Numbered from the stretch's first letter, positions 7,447 through 18,123 are shown. The stretch is 64,000 bases of DNA from Curtobacterium sp. MCSS17_007 (GCF_003234175.2 NZ_CP126257.1:1426001-1490000), one strand, 5' to 3'. Numbers and translations: made by a program. Notes: generated by a model not told the origin, from the letters alone.

Positions 7447-9032
7447 GACTCGACGGACAGCGGCGTTACCAGGACGACGAGGTCGTCGACGTGGTCGTGG
7501 TGGGGACGGGGGCCGGGGGCGCCCCGCTCCTGGCCCGGCTCGCCCGCGAGGGCCTCACCGCCGTGGCCTTCGAGGCCGGGCGGAACACCGAGCCCGGGGA
7601 GCACCTGCCGGACGAGGTCGAGGCACCCGCGGACATCAACTGGATGGACGAGCGCATCAGCGGCGGTTCGGCCCCGACCGCGTTCGGTCCGAACAACAGC
7701 GGCACCGGGGTCGGCGGGTCGACCCTGCACTGGGGTGCCTTCACGCCGCGCCCGAGCGTCCACGACCTGCGCCTGCGCACCGAGAGCGGGCAGGGCGAGG
7801 ACTGGCCGATCGACCACGCCGAGCTCACCGCGTACATCGAGCGCGTCGAGCACGAGGTCGGCGTCGCCGGGCCGGCGCACTACCCGTGGGACCCCGACCG
7901 GCGGTACCGGATGGGCCCGCCGGCGCGGAACGCGTCGTCGGACATGATGATGCGCGGCACCGCAGCGCTCGGCATCACGGCCACCGACGCCCCGGTCGCG
8001 CTGACCACCGAGGACCGCGTGCAGGAGCACCACGGCCTCCGGCAGGCGTGCGTGTCGTGCGGGTCCTGCCACCAGGGCTGCCGCAACGGGTCGAAGGTGT
8101 CGATGGACACCACGTACCTGCCGGCGGCGGTCGCGTTCGGCGCCGAGATCCGCCCCGAGTCGTTCGTGCACGGCATCGAGCTCGACGCGGCCGGCGCGGT
8201 CTGCGCGGTCCTCTACACGCGCGACGGTCGTCAGCGTCGCCAGCGGTGCCGGTCGCTCGTGCTCGCCGCCGGCGGAGTCGAGACGCCGCGCCTGCTGCTG
8301 CACACCGGCCTCGCGAACAGCAGCGGTCAGGTCGGCCGGAACTTCACGGCCCACGGGGCCACACAGGTGTGGGCGACGTTCGACGAGTCGATGCGCTCGT
8401 ACCGGGGCTACCCGTCGTCGATCATCACCGAGGACTTCGTCCGTCCGGCCGACGCCGACTTCGCCGGTGGCTACCTGATCCAGAGCCTCGGGGTCCAGCC
8501 GCTGACCTTCGCGACGACGCTCGTCCGCGGCGGGGGCCTGCGCGGCGCCGAACTCGTCAGGGCGATGCGCGACTACCCGCGCGCGGCCGGGGTCGGCATC
8601 AACGCCGAGTGCCTGCCGTACGACGACAACCGCCTCGTGCTCGCCGACGAGCTCGACGAGCACGGGGTGCCACGGGCCCGGGTGACGTTCTCGACGGGTG
8701 CCAACGAGGACGCGATCCGCGCCCACGCGGTCCGCACGATGACCGCGATCGTCGAAGCCGCCGGCGGCACCGACGTCCGGGTGCTCGAGCGCACCGCGCA
8801 CACGATCGGCACCGCGCGCGCGGGCGCCGACGCCGGGTCGTCCGTCGTCGATCCGGCGGGTCGGTCGTGGGACGTCCCGAACCTGTGGATCTGCGACAAC
8901 TCGGTCTTCCCGAGCGCCGTCATCGCGAACCCCGCGCTGACGATCATGGCGCTGTCGCTGCGGACCGCCGACCGGTTCCTCCGTGACGACCCGGCAGCGG
9001 ACCGGCAGCCCCTGGCGGCAGCTGCGGTCTGA
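7443..9032 (+). CDS. GMC-family FAD-dependent oxidoreductase
   Basis: This 529-residue flavoprotein belongs to the glucose-methanol-choline family. The dinucleotide-binding motif GTGAGG lies at residues 21-26, the substrate-side GSTLHWG follows, and the C-terminal FAD/active-site signature is in NLWICDNSVFPSAVIANPALT. A four-cysteine cluster, CVSCGSCHQGC, about 200 residues in, is typical of the alcohol/gluconate dehydrogenase branch. There is no signal peptide and no cytochrome c subunit gene nearby, so a complete three-subunit gluconate dehydrogenase is not encoded here. The ATG overlaps the stop codon of the upstream hydrolase-subunit fusion, implying co-translation and probably a complex. 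A sugar or alcohol is the likely substrate, unspecified. Confidence 0.85.
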   Translation: MRLDGQRRYQDDEVVDVVVVGTGAGGAPLLARLAREGLTAVAFEAGRNTEPGEHLPDEVEAPADINWMDERISGGSAPTAFGPNNSGTGVGGSTLHWGAFTPRPSVHDLRLRTESGQGEDWPIDHAELTAYIERVEHEVGVAGPAHYPWDPDRRYRMGPPARNASSDMMMRGTAALGITATDAPVALTTEDRVQEHHGLRQACVSCGSCHQGCRNGSKVSMDTTYLPAAVAFGAEIRPESFVHGIELDAAGAVCAVLYTRDGRQRRQRCRSLVLAAGGVETPRLLLHTGLANSSGQVGRNFTAHGATQVWATFDESMRSYRGYPSSIITEDFVRPADADFAGGYLIQSLGVQPLTFATTLVRGGGLRGAELVRAMRDYPRAAGVGINAECLPYDDNRLVLADELDEHGVPRARVTFSTGANEDAIRAHAVRTMTAIVEAAGGTDVRVLERTAHTIGTARAGADAGSSVVDPAGRSWDVPNLWICDNSVFPSAVIANPALTIMALSLRTADRFLRDDPAADRQPLAAAAV

Positions 9033-9111
9033 CATCGGCGCTGCCCGGTCCGGCCGCGCAGCGTCTGCCCCGCCGTGACCGGGCGTCCTCGTGGCCCCTG
9101 GCCGGCGTGGT

Positions 9112-9693
9112 TCAGCCGCGCAGGGCCAGGGCCTCGCTCGTCCACCGGGCGTGCAGCGCCCACGGGTCCTCGACCCCGGCGGCCACCGACGTGACGTGGT
9201 CCAGCAGCGCCGGGGTCGTCCGGAACCACTCGGTGCCCGGGTAGCGGGTCGCGGCGAAGGTCGCGTGCCGTCGTCGCTCGAGCCGTCGGTCGCCGCGTTC
9301 GAACGCCAGCAGCTCCTGGTGCGGGACGGCGGCGAGCCGCTGGCGGGGGTTCGCGGTCGTGCCGATCTTCACCCGGTCGCCGAAGTCGTCGCGCTGCCGC
9401 AGGTAGTACACGACGTCGACGCGCGGCGGCGGCAGCTCGCCGTCCGGTACCTCGCCCCACCGCCACTCACAGGTCCCGCAGAGCGTCGCGCTCGGCCACC
9501 GGACGCCCGTGCGCGAGCCGCACACGGGGCACGGGCCGGGCAGCGCGTCCTCGACGCCGGCGTGCTCGGCCGCGGTGTCCGCGACGAGCACGACGTGACC
9601 GGCGCAGAGCGGCAGCACGGCGGCGAAGTCCGCGGCGGAGGCAGCACCGCAGCCCGGGACGCAGCAGGGGGGAGCGGGGGGTGTGGTGACCAC
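9112..9693 (-). CDS. GIY-YIG (T5orf172-like) nuclease-domain protein
   Basis: This 193-residue protein has zinc-ligand pairs in its first half (CPVCG and CGTC). The second half contains VVYYLRQ followed by GDRVKIGTTANPRQRL and YPGTEWF, the pattern of GIY-YIG nucleases of the T5orf172/MUG113 type. The YY pair, the KIGTT strand and the arginine are the core landmarks. I place the start at the GTG at 9693 because TAACGT (9706-9701) lies 7 bases upstream, matching the window's leaderless pattern; an upstream GTG at 9717 is possible but has no supporting signal. Single GIY-YIG proteins of this type often sit in defence or mobile contexts, but none is evident here. It converges with the GMC gene. 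Confidence 0.75.
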   Translation of the reverse strand: MVTTPPAPPCCVPGCGAASAADFAAVLPLCAGHVVLVADTAAEHAGVEDALPGPCPVCGSRTGVRWPSATLCGTCEWRWGEVPDGELPPPRVDVVYYLRQRDDFGDRVKIGTTANPRQRLAAVPHQELLAFERGDRRLERRRHATFAATRYPGTEWFRTTPALLDHVTSVAAGVEDPWALHARWTSEALALRG

Positions 9694-9700
9694 GTCGCGG

Positions 9701-9706
9701 ACGTTA
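9701..9706 (-). promoter_or_regulatory. -10 box deciding the start of the GIY-YIG gene
   Basis: Read on the minus strand this is TAACGT followed by 7 bases and GTG (9693). It favours 9693 over the in-frame GTG at 9717, which would put the -10 box inside the coding sequence. Confidence 0.5.
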
Positions 9707-9750
9707 GCGGGCACCACCGACGTGGCCCGTGCCTCCCGGCCGCGCAGCGG

Positions 9751-10596
9751 TCAGTCCGCGAAGACGGCCCCGACCGGCTCGCGCTTCTCCTCCTGGAACC
9801 GGTCCTCGGTGCGGCCGAGCGCCCAGTACGCGGACAGCGACAGCTCCGCCCGCTCGAGTCCCCAGTCGTCCTGCAGGACCCGTCGGACCGCCTTGACGGC
9901 GGTCCGCTCCCCGTGTGCGAAGACCTGCACCGGCCGGGAGGCGCGGGGCAGGGCACGGGTCGCCTCGAGCAGCAGGGTGCCCGGCTCGGCGCCGGTGGCG
10001 TCGCGGTGCAGCCACCGCAGGTCCACCCCGGCCGGGTGCACGATCGGCTGCTCGTCCGCGGCACCGCCGACCTCGACGAGCGCGACGCCGGTCGCGTCGG
10101 CGGGCATCGCCTCCAGGGCGGCACCGATCGCCGGCAGGGCGCTGTCGTCGCCGAGCAGCACGTGGGTCACGGCGGGGTCCGGCGACGGGGCGTAGCCGCC
10201 GCCGGGGCCGGACAGCGCGAGGAGGTCGCCCGGGCGGGCGGCGGCGGCCCACGGCCCGGCCAGCCCCTCGTCGCCGTGCACGACGAAGTCGATCGCGATC
10301 GTGCCGGCGGCGTGGTCGACCCGACGGACGGTGTAGGTGCGGCGTGCGGGACGCTCGTGCTTCGGCAGGGTCTCCCGCAGCGCCTCGAGGTCGTACGGCG
10401 GGGTGAGGCCGCTCGACGCCGGTGCCAGCAGGAGCTTGACGTACCGGTCGGTCGCGGCGAGACGGTCCGGGTCGGCGTCGTCGAGGAAGTCGCGGAAGGC
10501 CGGGCCGCCGAGGTGGACACGCACCATGTGCGGGCTGATGCGCTCCGTGCGGTCGACGACGAACACGTGCTGGGTGCGCTTGGGATTCGGGCTCAT
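9751..10596 (-). CDS. Siderophore-interacting protein (FAD/NAD(P)H ferric reductase)
   Basis: This 281-residue protein belongs to the SIP family, cytoplasmic flavoproteins that reduce ferric siderophores to release iron. The FAD-binding signature RTYTVR is at residues 86-91. The NADPH-binding C-terminal half carries HVLLGDDSALPAIGAAL and the terminal YWALGRTEDR typical of the family. The ATG at 10596 is preceded by AGGAAG. It is transcribed divergently from the heme-oxygenase homologue, and the DtxR/IdeR box at 10635-10653 lies between them, 39 bases from this start codon. Iron repression of both genes is therefore expected, consistent with a role in iron acquisition. Confidence 0.92.
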   Translation of the reverse strand: MSPNPKRTQHVFVVDRTERISPHMVRVHLGGPAFRDFLDDADPDRLAATDRYVKLLLAPASSGLTPPYDLEALRETLPKHERPARRTYTVRRVDHAAGTIAIDFVVHGDEGLAGPWAAAARPGDLLALSGPGGGYAPSPDPAVTHVLLGDDSALPAIGAALEAMPADATGVALVEVGGAADEQPIVHPAGVDLRWLHRDATGAEPGTLLLEATRALPRASRPVQVFAHGERTAVKAVRRVLQDDWGLERAELSLSAYWALGRTEDRFQEEKREPVGAVFAD

Positions 10597-10634
10597 GGTG
10601 GACTTCCTGTTCCGGTGCTTGACCTTCCAGCTAC

Positions 10635-10653
10635 TGAGGTTAGCCTTACCTCA
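10635..10653. promoter_or_regulatory. DtxR/IdeR iron box overlapping a leaderless promoter
   Basis: TGAGGTTAGCCTTACCTCA matches 16 of 19 positions of the palindromic DtxR/IdeR consensus TTAGGTTAGCCTAACCTAA. Its last base is the A of the heme-oxygenase ATG. The TAGCCT inside it (10641-10646) lies 6 bases before that ATG, so the operator covers both -10 box and transcription start. Iron-loaded DtxR would block this promoter directly and could also repress the divergent siderophore-interacting gene. Confidence 0.85.
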
Positions 10654-11375
10654 TGAGCCCGACCGTGACGCCGTTCTCCGAGCTGCTGCGCCGACGCTCT
10701 CGTGCGGGTGCCGGACCTGGTGCCACGGACGTCGCGCTCGCGGGCGGCGCCGTCACCTGGTCGGGCGGTGCGCACGACCTGCTGGCGGGGGAGTGCGACG
10801 TCGCCGACTACGCCGACCTCCTCGGACAGTACGCGGTCGTGTACGACGCACTCGAACGCGCCGCCGAGCGGATGGCGGACCACCCGGTCGCGGCACCGTT
10901 CGTGACGACCCAGCTGACCCGCATGCCGGCCATCCGGGCCGACCTCGAGTACCTCGTCGGGCCGGACTGGTCCGAGCTCTGCTGTCCGACCGCGGCCACC
11001 ACCGCCTACGTCCGCCGGCTCAACGAGGTCGCCGCGACCTCGCCCGGCGGCTTCGTCGCACACCACTACACGCGGTACCTCGGCGACCTGACCGGCGGTC
11101 CCACCCTCGCCCGGCTGCTCGAGGAGCGGTTCGGCTTCGACACGAACGGCGTGCTCTTCACAATCTTCGACCAGGTCGCCGACCCCTCGGCCTTCGAGGA
11201 CACCTACCGGGCGCAGCTCGACGCCGCCCCGTGGTCCGCGGCCGAGCGCGAGGCTGTGCTCGCCGAGGTCGACCTCGCCGCGGGCCTGGACCGGGCGCTC
11301 GTGGCCGCCCTGCGTCCGCCGGTGGCCGTCGCCACGACCGCTCGCGGCAGCGCGGTGCACCCCGTGCCCGCCTGA
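10653..11375 (+). CDS. Heme-oxygenase-family protein lacking the canonical proximal histidine
   Basis: This 240-residue all-helical protein aligns with biliverdin-producing heme oxygenases. The distal-helix signature YLGDLTGG (142-149) is intact, as is the QYAVVYDALE region. In HmuO and human HO-1 the heme-ligating histidine lies 11 residues before the DLL/xxF motif that corresponds here to D42-L-L. In this protein that position is Gly31 and the surrounding AHxxAE motif is missing. The enzyme may ligate heme through another residue or may no longer be an oxygenase. The neighbouring siderophore-interacting gene and the iron box argue for a role in heme or iron use. The ATG at 10653 lies inside the operator, so the mRNA is probably leaderless. 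Confidence 0.8.
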   Translation: MSPTVTPFSELLRRRSRAGAGPGATDVALAGGAVTWSGGAHDLLAGECDVADYADLLGQYAVVYDALERAAERMADHPVAAPFVTTQLTRMPAIRADLEYLVGPDWSELCCPTAATTAYVRRLNEVAATSPGGFVAHHYTRYLGDLTGGPTLARLLEERFGFDTNGVLFTIFDQVADPSAFEDTYRAQLDAAPWSAAEREAVLAEVDLAAGLDRALVAALRPPVAVATTARGSAVHPVPA

Positions 11376-11573
11376 TCCGGCCCAGACCCGCCGGGGTCAC
11401 GGCGTGCGACGCGACCGCAGGGGTGCTCCCGCGCCGCGTCGTGGTCCCGGCGACCACCCGACGACGGACGGCCGTGCACGCCACCGCCCGCTCGGCCGTG
11501 CAGCGGGCGGTGCCGATCCCTGCGCGCGGTCGGTCCGTCCGGACGGTCGTCGTCACGTGCGTGCGTGCGCCGG

Positions 11574-11579
11574 TACAGT
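11574..11579 (+). promoter_or_regulatory. Probable -10 box for ppc
   Basis: TACAGT is a good actinobacterial -10 hexamer 45 bases upstream of the ppc ATG, with no strong -35. A GAGAGG ribosome binding site sits between it and the start. The rest of the 249-base gap shows no gene. Confidence 0.45.
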
Positions 11580-11624
11580 GCTGGGGACCCGGGACGCGGT
11601 CCCGGCGCAAGGTGAGAGGAACCC

Positions 11625-14276
<2,652 letters not shown>

Positions 14277-14290
14277 TCGACGGACCGCAC

Positions 14291-14330
14291 GACGGGAGGC
14301 GCGGTGCCGGCTGGCACCGCGCCTCCCGTC
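14291..14330. repeat. Palindromic intergenic repeat, family 1 (copy 2)
   Basis: Perfect 18-bp arms (14291-14308, 14313-14330) with a GGCT loop, 14 bases after the ppc stop codon. Same core as the copy at 769. Probably acts as the ppc terminator. Confidence 0.85.
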
Positions 14331-14435
14331 CGTTCGCGGGTGGATCCGGCGACGGCGCGGCGAGGCCGTACCGCTCGACGGCCTGCACCCGGTAGGTTGC
14401 AGGGTGCACCCGTACCGAACCGAGGAGGCACGTGC

Positions 14436-14774
14436 ATGGACATCGTCGTACACGAGGCAACGGACGACACTGCCGTCCTCGAGTGCAGCGGCCGCCTGAA
14501 CATGGTCAGCGCGGGCGCGTTCCGCGAGACCGTGGCCAAGGTGGTCGAGGGCGGTCGCGCCCGGTTGGTCGTCGAGCTGTCCGGCGTCGAGTTCATGGAC
14601 TCGTCGGGCCTCGGCGCGCTCGTCGGGTGCCTGAAGACCGCGCGACAGGCCGGGGGAGACCTCCGCATCGCCGCTCCGTCGGAGCAGGTGCAGATGGTGC
14701 TCAAGCTCTCGAACATCGACAAGATCCTGCGGACGTACCCGGACGGGGACGCCGCGGTCACGAACTGGGGATGA
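14436..14774 (+). CDS. Anti-sigma factor antagonist (STAS domain)
   Basis: This 112-residue single STAS domain carries the phosphorylation-site motif FMDSSGLGALVG, in which S56 or S57 would be phosphorylated by a cognate serine kinase as in SpoIIAA/RsbV. The strong AGGAGG ribosome binding site at 14422 fixes the ATG at 14436. The stop codon overlaps the start of the following anti-sigma kinase gene by 4 bases, so the two are made together. By analogy, the unphosphorylated protein binds the kinase and frees a sigma factor. No SigB-type sigma gene or PP2C phosphatase lies in this window, so the partner sigma factor must be elsewhere. Confidence 0.92.
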   Translation: MDIVVHEATDDTAVLECSGRLNMVSAGAFRETVAKVVEGGRARLVVELSGVEFMDSSGLGALVGCLKTARQAGGDLRIAAPSEQVQMVLKLSNIDKILRTYPDGDAAVTNWG

Positions 14775-15184
14775 CGGTCGCCATGGGCGAGCACGTCCTC
14801 GACCTCGCCTGCCCGCCTGACGACGTCACGGCGGTGCACACGTTCCTGTCCTCCGTGTGGGACCGCGAACCGGATCTCTCGCCCGAGGACCGCATGGCGC
14901 TCGAGCTCGCCCTGGTGGAGCTCGCCTCGAACGTCATCGAGCACGGAGCCGGCGGCCGCAGCGTGACCTGCTCGCTGCGTGTGGACGTCGGACCGGACGA
15001 GGTGCTCGTCTCGCTGACCGACGACGGTGTGCCCGTGCTCGTCGACCCGTCGGCGGCGCACCTGCCGGACGCCCTTGCGGAGGGTGGTCGGGGGCTCGCC
15101 CTCGTGCAGATGGTCGTGGACGACCTGCGCTACGACCGCGTGGAGGAACGGAACCGCTGGCTGGTCCGCCGCGGTCGTCACTGA
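14771..15184 (+). CDS. Anti-sigma factor / serine kinase (RsbW-like HATPase)
   Basis: This 137-residue GHKL-type ATPase of the HATPase_c_2 class has the N-box ELALVELASNVIEHG (E50, N54), the G1 box DDGVP (84-88) and the G2 box GGRGLAL (105-111). These define RsbW/SpoIIAB-like kinases that bind a sigma factor or phosphorylate their STAS antagonist. The ATG at 14771 overlaps the STAS stop codon. A second in-frame ATG (residue 5) is possible. Together the two genes form a partner-switching module likely tied to general stress response or another alternative sigma factor. Confidence 0.9.
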   Translation: MTVAMGEHVLDLACPPDDVTAVHTFLSSVWDREPDLSPEDRMALELALVELASNVIEHGAGGRSVTCSLRVDVGPDEVLVSLTDDGVPVLVDPSAAHLPDALAEGGRGLALVQMVVDDLRYDRVEERNRWLVRRGRH

Positions 15185-15314
15185 CCCGTCGGCGGACGTC
15201 CCGCCCCGCATCCGGGGGGAACCCGTGGTCCGGTTCCCGCACGACGACGGCCGATCCGCGCACGTCCACCCGGCGAGCGACCCCCGGTCCGAGCGTGGTG
15301 GGACGCTCGGTCCG

Positions 15315-16280
15315 ATGACGACCGACGCGCCCGCGAGCACCCGGCTGCGCACCGAGGCTGCCGGCACCGACCTCGGTGCTGCCCTGCAGCTCTTCTCGGA
15401 CGCCTACGAGGGCACGCGGTTCACGGCACGTCGGACCGAGCGGCCCTTCGGCTACCGCTTCCGGATGGTCGGTGACGACACGATGTCGTTCCGCACGACG
15501 CACTTCGACGCCCAGGTGAGCGGTGCGGCGTCGTCCGGGGACGACCACGTCGTGATGTGGACCACCGACGGGGGTGGGACCGTCGACGTCGGGCGCGACG
15601 AGGTCCGGTTCGCACCCGGCACGCCGGTCGTCTTCCCGTCCGGTCGTCCGTTCGTGTTCGACCTCGCGGACGTCCGGCAGCACCTCGTGCACGTCGACCG
15701 CCGGTTCCTCGAGGGCATCGCTGCCGAGGTGCACGGTGGGCAGCCCGGGCCGCTCGTCTTCGACCACACGGCCCGGCCGCGCGCCGAGGACCTGCGGACC
15801 TGGAACGCGCAGGTCCACCGCGCGGCGCAGGTCGTGCTGGGGCCGGCGGAGCCGTCGCCGCTCGTCCTCGCGGAGACCGCACGGGCGACGGCTCTCGCGG
15901 TGCTGCACGCGTTCCCGCACGAGCAGCTGACGCCCGAGGTACCCGTCCCGCAGGGCGCCACGACCCGCGTCCGCGCGGCGATCGAGTACATGCACGCCAG
16001 GGCGCACACCCCGATCACGACGACCGACGTGGCCGAGCACGTGGGACTCAGCGTCCGCGGGCTCCAGCAGGCCTTCCAACGACAGGTCGGCACCGCGCCG
16101 AACGCCGTGCTGCGCGGCATCCGCATGGACCGCGTGCACGACGAGCTCCTCCGGGGTGCAACCGGACAGCTCACCGTCGCCTCGGTCGCCGTGCGCTGGG
16201 GCTTCGCGCACCTCGGACGGTTCTCCGCGGCCTACGCCCAGCGGTTCGGCGAGTACCCCCGCGACACCCTGGCGTCGTGA
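15315..16280 (+). CDS. AraC-family transcriptional regulator (paralogue of the gene at 3571)
   Basis: This 321-residue regulator has an N-terminal AraC-binding-like domain (about 15-185) and a C-terminal AraC helix-turn-helix pair (about 215-318) ending in HLGRFSAAYAQRFGEYP. Its architecture and several phrases (PITTTDVAEHVGLSVRGLQQ, HLGRFSAAYA) parallel the regulator at 3571, so the two are paralogues. Upstream in-frame codons to 15027 overlap the kinase gene and look like shadow sequence; the ATG at 15315 begins the conserved protein. The upstream GACGCT at 7 bases resembles the GACGAT in front of the other paralogue. The ligand is unknown. Confidence 0.88.
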   Translation: MTTDAPASTRLRTEAAGTDLGAALQLFSDAYEGTRFTARRTERPFGYRFRMVGDDTMSFRTTHFDAQVSGAASSGDDHVVMWTTDGGGTVDVGRDEVRFAPGTPVVFPSGRPFVFDLADVRQHLVHVDRRFLEGIAAEVHGGQPGPLVFDHTARPRAEDLRTWNAQVHRAAQVVLGPAEPSPLVLAETARATALAVLHAFPHEQLTPEVPVPQGATTRVRAAIEYMHARAHTPITTTDVAEHVGLSVRGLQQAFQRQVGTAPNAVLRGIRMDRVHDELLRGATGQLTVASVAVRWGFAHLGRFSAAYAQRFGEYPRDTLAS

Positions 16281-16308
16281 CGCCGAGCGCCCCCGCTACG
16301 CTGCCCGC

Positions 16309-16887
16309 ATGAACGCACACCAGCGGCCGGCCGACCAGCACCCGTGGGTCGTCGTGCCGGGCATCTGGGGGTCCGACCCCGAGCACTGGCAGTCCCGCTG
16401 GCAGGGCGAGCGCGGGGCGTCTGCCGTGCGGATCGCGCCGGCGTCGTGGTCGGAGCCGGACCCCCGTGACTGGGACCGTGCGATCTCGGTCGCCGTGGCG
16501 GCCTGCGATCGTCCACCGGTGCTCGTCGCCCACAGCCTCGGGGTCCTGGCCGCCGCACACTGGCTCGCGGACCACGGCGACGTCGAGGTCGTCGGAGCGT
16601 TCCTCGTGGCGCCACCCGACCCCACCGCGCCGGTCTTCCCGGAGGCGGCCCGGGGGTTCCTCGCTCCGTCGCGGCCGGTCGTGGCGCCGACGGCCCTCGT
16701 GGTGAGCGACGACGACCCGTACTGCTCGGCCGAGCGTGCCGGGCAGTTCGCGGAGGTGCTCGGCGCCGGGGTGCTGCGGGTGGGGGCGCGCCAGCACGTC
16801 AACGTCGCGAGCGGTGCCTGGCCTGAGGGACGACGGTTGCTGGACACGTTCGTCGCGGAGTCGGTCGAGGGTCGCCCGAACGGGTGA
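16309..16887 (+). CDS. RBBP9/YdeN-family serine hydrolase
   Basis: This 192-residue compact alpha/beta hydrolase is of the RBBP9/YdeN type. It has the N-terminal WVVVPGIWGSDPEHWQSRW motif, nucleophile elbow AHSLG, an aspartate in VVSDDDPY and a C-terminal histidine in RQHVN, completing the triad. Members are small carboxylesterases of mostly unknown substrate. The ATG at 16309 has TACGCT (16297-16302) 6 bases upstream, so the mRNA is probably leaderless. It follows the AraC regulator by 28 bases on the same strand but appears to have its own promoter. Confidence 0.85.
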   Translation: MNAHQRPADQHPWVVVPGIWGSDPEHWQSRWQGERGASAVRIAPASWSEPDPRDWDRAISVAVAACDRPPVLVAHSLGVLAAAHWLADHGDVEVVGAFLVAPPDPTAPVFPEAARGFLAPSRPVVAPTALVVSDDDPYCSAERAGQFAEVLGAGVLRVGARQHVNVASGAWPEGRRLLDTFVAESVEGRPNG

Positions 16888-16993
16888 CACGCCGCTCACC
16901 TCTGCGCCGGCACATGACGTGTCGTGCGCTGGGATGCGCGACACTCCGCGGATCTCCCCGGTCCGGGCGTCCGTGATATCTATCCTGCGTCAC

Positions 16994-18085
16994 ATGGAGA
17001 CCCAGCCCGGTGCACGCACCCCCCTCGTCGACCCGTTCGGGCGCGAGCTCGAGGAGTGGCTCCGAGACGTCCCGGCCCCCCGCACGCCGTACCTGGCGGA
17101 CCTCGTGGTGCCGCCGGTCACGGGTCCCGTGCAGCGGCCGGTGATGCTCTCGGACGCTGCCGCCCGGACCACACCGGAGCCCGCCGCGCCCGAGCAGCCC
17201 GCGTCGGTCCCCGCTGCGCCCGAGCAGGTCGCCGCCGAGCAGCCCGCCGCGGACCGGGCCGAGGTCTCGACGTCGTTCCGTCGACGCGACCGCGCCCGCC
17301 ACGTCGCGGCCTGCGCCCCGTCGTTCCCCGAGCCGCCGGCACGGCTCGCCCTGCGCATCGAGGACCTCGCGGTCGAGGTCTCCGCCGCGAGCGGCCGGAC
17401 GACCGTCGAGCGCATCGAGCTGCTCGAGGACGAGGTCCGACGCCGCGACGAGGACCTCGCCCGCCTCGCCGCGTGGGAGGTCGCCGTCGCGGACATCGAC
17501 GACGCCGAGGTCGAGGCCGCTCGCGGCTTCGCCCGCGCCGTCTTCGCCGACCTGCTCGCCGACGCCGCGGACGAGGCCGAGCGGCGCGAGCGCGCCGCAG
17601 CCCGGCGTGCCGCCACGGTGCCCGTCCCCACGCCCGTGCGGCAGGCCGTTGCCCCGGGGTCCGCGCGCACCTCGTCGGCATCCTCCCCGGCGGTCCGCTC
17701 CCGTCACGTCGACGTCGCCACGACGCCGGCGGTCGCGAGCACGACCGCCGGCGTCGCCGCGGCGACCACCGACGGGCGTGACGAGCCGATCCGTCCGCTC
17801 CTGTCCCTCCAAGCCCGCACCCCCGTCTCGGCGAACACGCGCCCGACCCCGCTCGTCCAGCCGGCGACGGGTCCGACCGTCATCGACCGTGCCGCCTTCG
17901 CCGCCGCGCTGACCGCGCACGCCGGCACCACGGCGAGCACGCCGGTGGTGCTGCCGGAAGCGGTCTCGGTCCCGACCGTCCACGACGACGCGTCCACGCC
18001 GGCGACGGCCGTCGCGGACGGCGCCGACGGTGGCTGGTGGACGCGGCTCGTCTCGCGCCTCCGTGCCCTGTTCGGTCGCCGCTGA
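16994..18085 (+). CDS. Hypothetical protein, low-complexity with coiled-coil centre
   Basis: I do not recognise this 363-residue protein. The N-terminal 130 residues and the region 205-340 are Ala/Pro/Thr/Val-rich and probably disordered. Between them (about 115-200) is a charged, leucine-spaced helical stretch containing VERIELLEDEVRRRDEDLAR, likely a coiled coil. The C-terminus ends in WWTRLVSRLRALFGRR, an amphipathic basic helix that could bind membrane. There is no signal peptide. TATCCT (16981-16986) lies 7 bases before the ATG, so the gene appears leaderless. Codon use matches its neighbours, which supports a real gene. It precedes Nif3 without an obvious functional link. Confidence 0.65.
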   Translation: METQPGARTPLVDPFGRELEEWLRDVPAPRTPYLADLVVPPVTGPVQRPVMLSDAAARTTPEPAAPEQPASVPAAPEQVAAEQPAADRAEVSTSFRRRDRARHVAACAPSFPEPPARLALRIEDLAVEVSAASGRTTVERIELLEDEVRRRDEDLARLAAWEVAVADIDDAEVEAARGFARAVFADLLADAADEAERRERAAARRAATVPVPTPVRQAVAPGSARTSSASSPAVRSRHVDVATTPAVASTTAGVAAATTDGRDEPIRPLLSLQARTPVSANTRPTPLVQPATGPTVIDRAAFAAALTAHAGTTASTPVVLPEAVSVPTVHDDASTPATAVADGADGGWWTRLVSRLRALFGRR

Positions 18086-18123
18086 CGCGCCGGACGGCGC
18101 CGGCGGCTCGGTAGACTGACGGG

